From an uncultured Oscillospiraceae bacterium (GTDB lineage Bacteria; Bacillota; Clostridia; Oscillospirales; Oscillospiraceae), in the NCBI GenBank assembly GCA_900758315.1, contig CAAERF010000592.1:1-15418 (forward strand): a DNA stretch of 15,418 bases, read 5' to 3'. Numbering within the stretch: the stretch's first letter is position 1; each line of letters opens with the position of its first letter. The position numbers and the translations under genes were made by a program. The notes under the pieces were generated by a model. It was not told the origin of the DNA. It worked only from the letters and a program-made list of their open reading frames with translations, and ran no database searches. Shown in pieces: positions 13,669 to 15,418 of the stretch.

Positions 13669-14037
13669 CTACTTTTCCTTCTTCACATCTTCCAATATTT
13701 GCAATTTTACGATAGGCTCACATTCTCGTAATAATCTATCTGTCACATGGTTCCACATAAAGGGGCGCTTTTCTTTGTCTTCAATAAACGAATCGGCTGA
13801 AAAATTGCATCGCAACGCCATTAGGTTACTTAGCATCTGGCGATAGTATTTGTCCTTATCGGCAATAAACTGTCTATAATCTGGTCTTTCTCTCAGGGCA
13901 TGATATTTTCTTGTATCTACATCGCAAACAGTATAAAGGTATTCTTCCCCATAAGCCCCAAATTTGATAAGAGAATAATCGTTATAAAAAGTTTCTGCTA
14001 ATCGCTGTTGCTGTTCATTCAGTTGATAAGTATCCAT
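13669..14037 (-). CDS. Small protein of unknown function in the defence operon
   Basis: A 122-residue protein that I do not recognise. It is soluble (no membrane segment or signal peptide), rich in Asp, Glu, Lys, Arg and Tyr, and probably mostly helical. Segments such as YLYTVCDVDTRKYHALRE, DKDKYYRQMLSNLMALRC and HVTDRLLRECEPI give an amphipathic pattern. The ATG at 14037 lies five bases after the XRE gene's stop, whose last codons (GAGGAT) would serve as its ribosome binding site. It lies 44 bp before the RM gene. This tight place between regulator and nuclease suggests a role in control or inhibition of the RM enzyme, but nothing in the sequence shows that. Confidence 0.75.
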   Translation of the reverse strand: MDTYQLNEQQQRLAETFYNDYSLIKFGAYGEEYLYTVCDVDTRKYHALRERPDYRQFIADKDKYYRQMLSNLMALRCNFSADSFIEDKEKRPFMWNHVTDRLLRECEPIVKLQILEDVKKEK

Positions 14038-14042
14038 AAAGG

Positions 14043-14645
14043 TTAATCCTCATCTTCGCTGTCATCCGGATATTGCTTACGAAGCGCCTTTCGATCGGCC
14101 TCGATTTGATTGTAATTCACATCTGGGCTATATAAATCTGTTGCTCGCAGCAACAGACCTTCTTGCTCTTTGACCCAGCGTTTCTCCTGCGCAACAGTAA
14201 CGCCCGTATCCGGTAGAATTTGATTTTCTTCTTGGATGTCTTTCGCTGACTGGTATTCGGGATAAGGCTGGTATGTATTATCGTCAAGAATTTTCTTGAT
14301 CCTAAGCAGTGATTTTTTGGCGGGCATTGCTTGTAAGGTGTTTGGCAAGCGGATGGAAATCTGTCCGTCTTCTTCTACAATTTCCAATCCATGGTAACTG
14401 GTGTGCATTTCATAGATAATGCCAAGTAGACCATTTACGGTATCAACATCTAACGGTTGAAGCATACTTGGTGTGACATCTAATGCTTTTGCCAGCCGAT
14501 TGAGAATTTCTTCTTTTGGGTGGCGTGTTCCGTATTCGTAGGCCTGTAAGTGGGTAGGTACAATTCCAACCATATCGGACAGGCGCTTTTGCGAAAGACC
14601 TTTAGCCAAACGCAATTTTTTTATTCTTCTTCCTTGGGTATCCAT
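14043..14645 (-). CDS. XRE-family transcriptional regulator
   Basis: A 200-residue protein with an N-terminal Cro/CI helix-turn-helix (residues about 5-62: IKKLRLAKGLSQKRLSDMVG, THLQAYEYGTRHPKEEILNR, LAKALDVTPSMLQP). A longer C-terminal part with no evident domain follows, ending in an acidic tail (DDSEDED). ATG 14645 is preceded by GGGAG at 7-nt spacing. It is the first gene of the minus-strand cluster and is divergent from the xis-int promoter. It is therefore well placed to repress both its own operon and excision through the paired operators at 14696-14754. It may serve as controller for the RM system as well as element repressor; this double role is inferred. Confidence 0.88.
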   Translation of the reverse strand: MDTQGRRIKKLRLAKGLSQKRLSDMVGIVPTHLQAYEYGTRHPKEEILNRLAKALDVTPSMLQPLDVDTVNGLLGIIYEMHTSYHGLEIVEEDGQISIRLPNTLQAMPAKKSLLRIKKILDDNTYQPYPEYQSAKDIQEENQILPDTGVTVAQEKRWVKEQEGLLLRATDLYSPDVNYNQIEADRKALRKQYPDDSEDED

Positions 14646-14677
14646 AACAAGTCTCCCAAATGTTAAAAAAATAAGAA

Positions 14678-14683
14678 TTTATA
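14678..14683 (-). promoter_or_regulatory. Possible -10 of the XRE/defence operon
   Basis: TATAAA on the minus strand lies 32 bp before the ATG. The upstream -35 region (TTTTGT/TTGTAT inside operator 1) is weak, as expected for a regulated promoter. Confidence 0.4.
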
Positions 14684-14693
14684 CCGAAAGCGG

Positions 14694-14721
14694 TTGACAT
14701 ACAAAAAGTGTGTCATATAAT
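14694..14721 (+). promoter_or_regulatory. Strong promoter for xis-int
   Basis: TTGACA (14694-14699) and TATAAT (14716-14721) are both consensus, with a 16-bp spacer. It gives a leader of about 150 nt before xis. Confidence 0.88.
14696..14714. promoter_or_regulatory. Operator 1, dyad in the xis-int promoter
   Basis: GACATACAAAAAGTGTGTC: 7-bp half-sites (6 of 7 complementary) around an A5 centre. It overlaps the -35 box and spacer, so binding would block transcription. Confidence 0.65.
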
Positions 14722-14724
14722 ATA

Positions 14725-14765
14725 CTTGTAAGCAGGAAATACAAAATGTATGTCTTGCTTACAAG
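14725..14765 (+). repeat. Inverted repeat in the xis leader flanking operator 2
   Basis: CTTGTAAGCA (14725-14734) and TGCTTACAAG (14756-14765) are perfect 10-bp arms placed almost symmetrically around operator 2. In RNA this would form a leader hairpin; there is no T tract after it. Confidence 0.65.
14736..14754. promoter_or_regulatory. Operator 2, dyad downstream of the start site
   Basis: GAAATACAAAATGTATGTC has the same 7-5-7 layout as operator 1 and matches it at most positions. The centres are 40 bp apart, close to four helical turns, which allows cooperative binding. Confidence 0.6.
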
Positions 14766-14934
14766 AACCTTGAAAACTGAATATACCAAATCTTCAAGCC
14801 TTACAAATGATCGTGTTCCTGTGCTGTGCACAAGTACCACAAACAATTTGTTTTATAAATTATACCGCAGGAGGGATAGTTATGGCAAGATATGCAAAGC
14901 AAAAAACACCGCAAGCTGTGCGAAATCCGTTTGA
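14746..14934 (+). CDS. Possible leader ORF overlapping xis (uncertain)
   Basis: A 62-codon frame starting ATG 14746, with AGGA eight bases upstream, runs through the leader and overlaps the first 50 bases of xis in another frame. The peptide (MYVLLTRTLKTEY start, several Ser/Thr and Cys) resembles nothing I know. If translated, it could couple to or interfere with xis translation. Its start codon lies inside operator 2. It may well be chance. Confidence 0.25.
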   Translation: MYVLLTRTLKTEYTKSSSLTNDRVPVLCTSTTNNLFYKLYRRRDSYGKICKAKNTASCAKSV

Positions 14935-15127
14935 ACCGATGCTGAAAACTGTGGAACAAATGGCAGTTGTTTCCGGCATCGGAGAAAATCGACTGCGCCA
15001 GTTAATGGACAACGGCGAGTTGGAGTTCATCCAGAACGGCAACCGTCGCCTGATTTCCGAACAGGCGATTTGGGATTATTACAACCGTGCCAAGACCCCG
15101 GCAAGGTCTGTAAGTGGTGGGTGCTGA
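14882..15127 (+). CDS. xis: Excisionase (Tn916 Xis-type)
   Basis: An 81-residue small basic protein with a MerR-like winged-helix excisionase pattern: TVEQMAVVSGIGENRLRQLM, NGELEFIQNGNRRLISEQAI and WDYYNRA. Xis proteins bind next to the att sites and turn the integrase toward excision. ATG 14882 has GGAGG seven bases upstream (14870-14874), which rules out the longer frame from 14807. One base separates its stop from the integrase start, so the two are cotranscribed and probably translationally coupled. Confidence 0.92.
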   Translation: MARYAKQKTPQAVRNPFEPMLKTVEQMAVVSGIGENRLRQLMDNGELEFIQNGNRRLISEQAIWDYYNRAKTPARSVSGGC

Positions 15128-15128
15128 T

Positions 15129-15418
15129 ATGGCGATCCGCGAGAGAAAAGTCAAAAACAAGCGAAACAGCCAAGGAATTTTAACAGGCAGATCGGGCATC
15201 GTCTACGATGTCAATGTGAAAGTCTACGAGAACGGCAGGCAGAAAAGCATTGCTAAACGTGGTTTTGCAACGCGCAGGGAAGCAGAATTGTATGAGGCAC
15301 AGATCAAGCTGGAGTTACAGACTGGCAGCGCCGCTATGGTCGGCTACGGACCGGAAAGCAAGCAAAAGCTAAAAGAGTATCTGCCCAAGTGGTACGAAAG
15401 CTACCACCATAACCTTGC
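15129..15418 (+). CDS. int: Tyrosine recombinase/integrase, N-terminal part (3' end outside window)
   Basis: The frame opens at ATG 15129 right after xis and runs off the window with 96 codons visible. The first ~60 residues form an arm-type DNA-binding domain of the AP2-like beta-sheet type: GRSGIVYDVNVKVYENGRQK, SIAKRGFATRREAELYEAQI. The start of a SAM-like core-binding domain follows (LKEYLPKWYESYHHN). No catalytic residue is reached. This is the recombinase of element B. It is not the same copy as the catalytic fragment at the left edge, so at least two elements are represented. Confidence 0.93.
   Translation, partial: MAIRERKVKNKRNSQGILTGRSGIVYDVNVKVYENGRQKSIAKRGFATRREAELYEAQIKLELQTGSAAMVGYGPESKQKLKEYLPKWYESYHHNL

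Overview
The window looks like accessory DNA of a gut-type Clostridia (Oscillospiraceae/Ruminococcaceae or Lachnospiraceae). The evidence is the MobC/MOBP-type mobilisation pair, a TnpV-like gene, Firmicute promoters and strong Shine-Dalgarno sites, and the general style of the proteins. The genus cannot be fixed from this sequence. The window appears to hold the junction of two integrative elements stacked at a tRNA-Ser(CGA) gene. Neither element is complete here.

Left part (1-2080). The C-terminal catalytic part of a tyrosine integrase (element A) is followed by a bidirectional terminator. A HigBA-type toxin-antitoxin pair lies convergent to it, with a textbook promoter and a palindromic operator. 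Next is a 22-bp direct repeat derived from the 3' end of a minus-strand tRNA-Ser. Both copies have their own minus-strand terminator, and a multi-hairpin palindromic block lies between them. The right-hand copy keeps the anticodon loop, variable arm, T arm and CCA, but its 5' half is missing. That is what a displaced attL of an element extending to the right should look like.

Middle part (2080-6762). This is the maintenance and transfer module of element B: clustered GGCAACA repeats, an HTH protein of the replication-associated type, a TnpV-like protein, a hairpin-rich oriT candidate, mobC, a MOBP relaxase, and an AlbA_2/HATPase (Schlafen-like) regulator. The module has no type IV secretion genes in view, so it reads as a mobilizable element (IME) rather than a self-transmissible one.

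Right part (7010-14645) is one minus-strand defence cluster of seven genes, probably largely an operon. In order of transcription it encodes an XRE regulator, a small unknown protein, a nuclease-methyltransferase fusion, a two-TRD specificity subunit (together a BcgI-like type IIB restriction-modification system), a GNAT-plus-PUA-like protein, an overlapping ASCH protein, and a DUF262-HNH nuclease of the GmrSD/BrxU type. The specificity gene carries three tandem 12-bp repeats in its central spacer. These resemble the TAEL repeats of EcoR124-type HsdS, which set the spacing of the recognition site. The GNAT-PUA/ASCH pair is the least explained part.

Far right (14690-15418). A divergent strong promoter flanked by two similar 19-bp operators drives a long leader, an excisionase, and the start of element B's integrase, which runs off the window. 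The XRE repressor probably controls both the defence operon and excision from this shared region.
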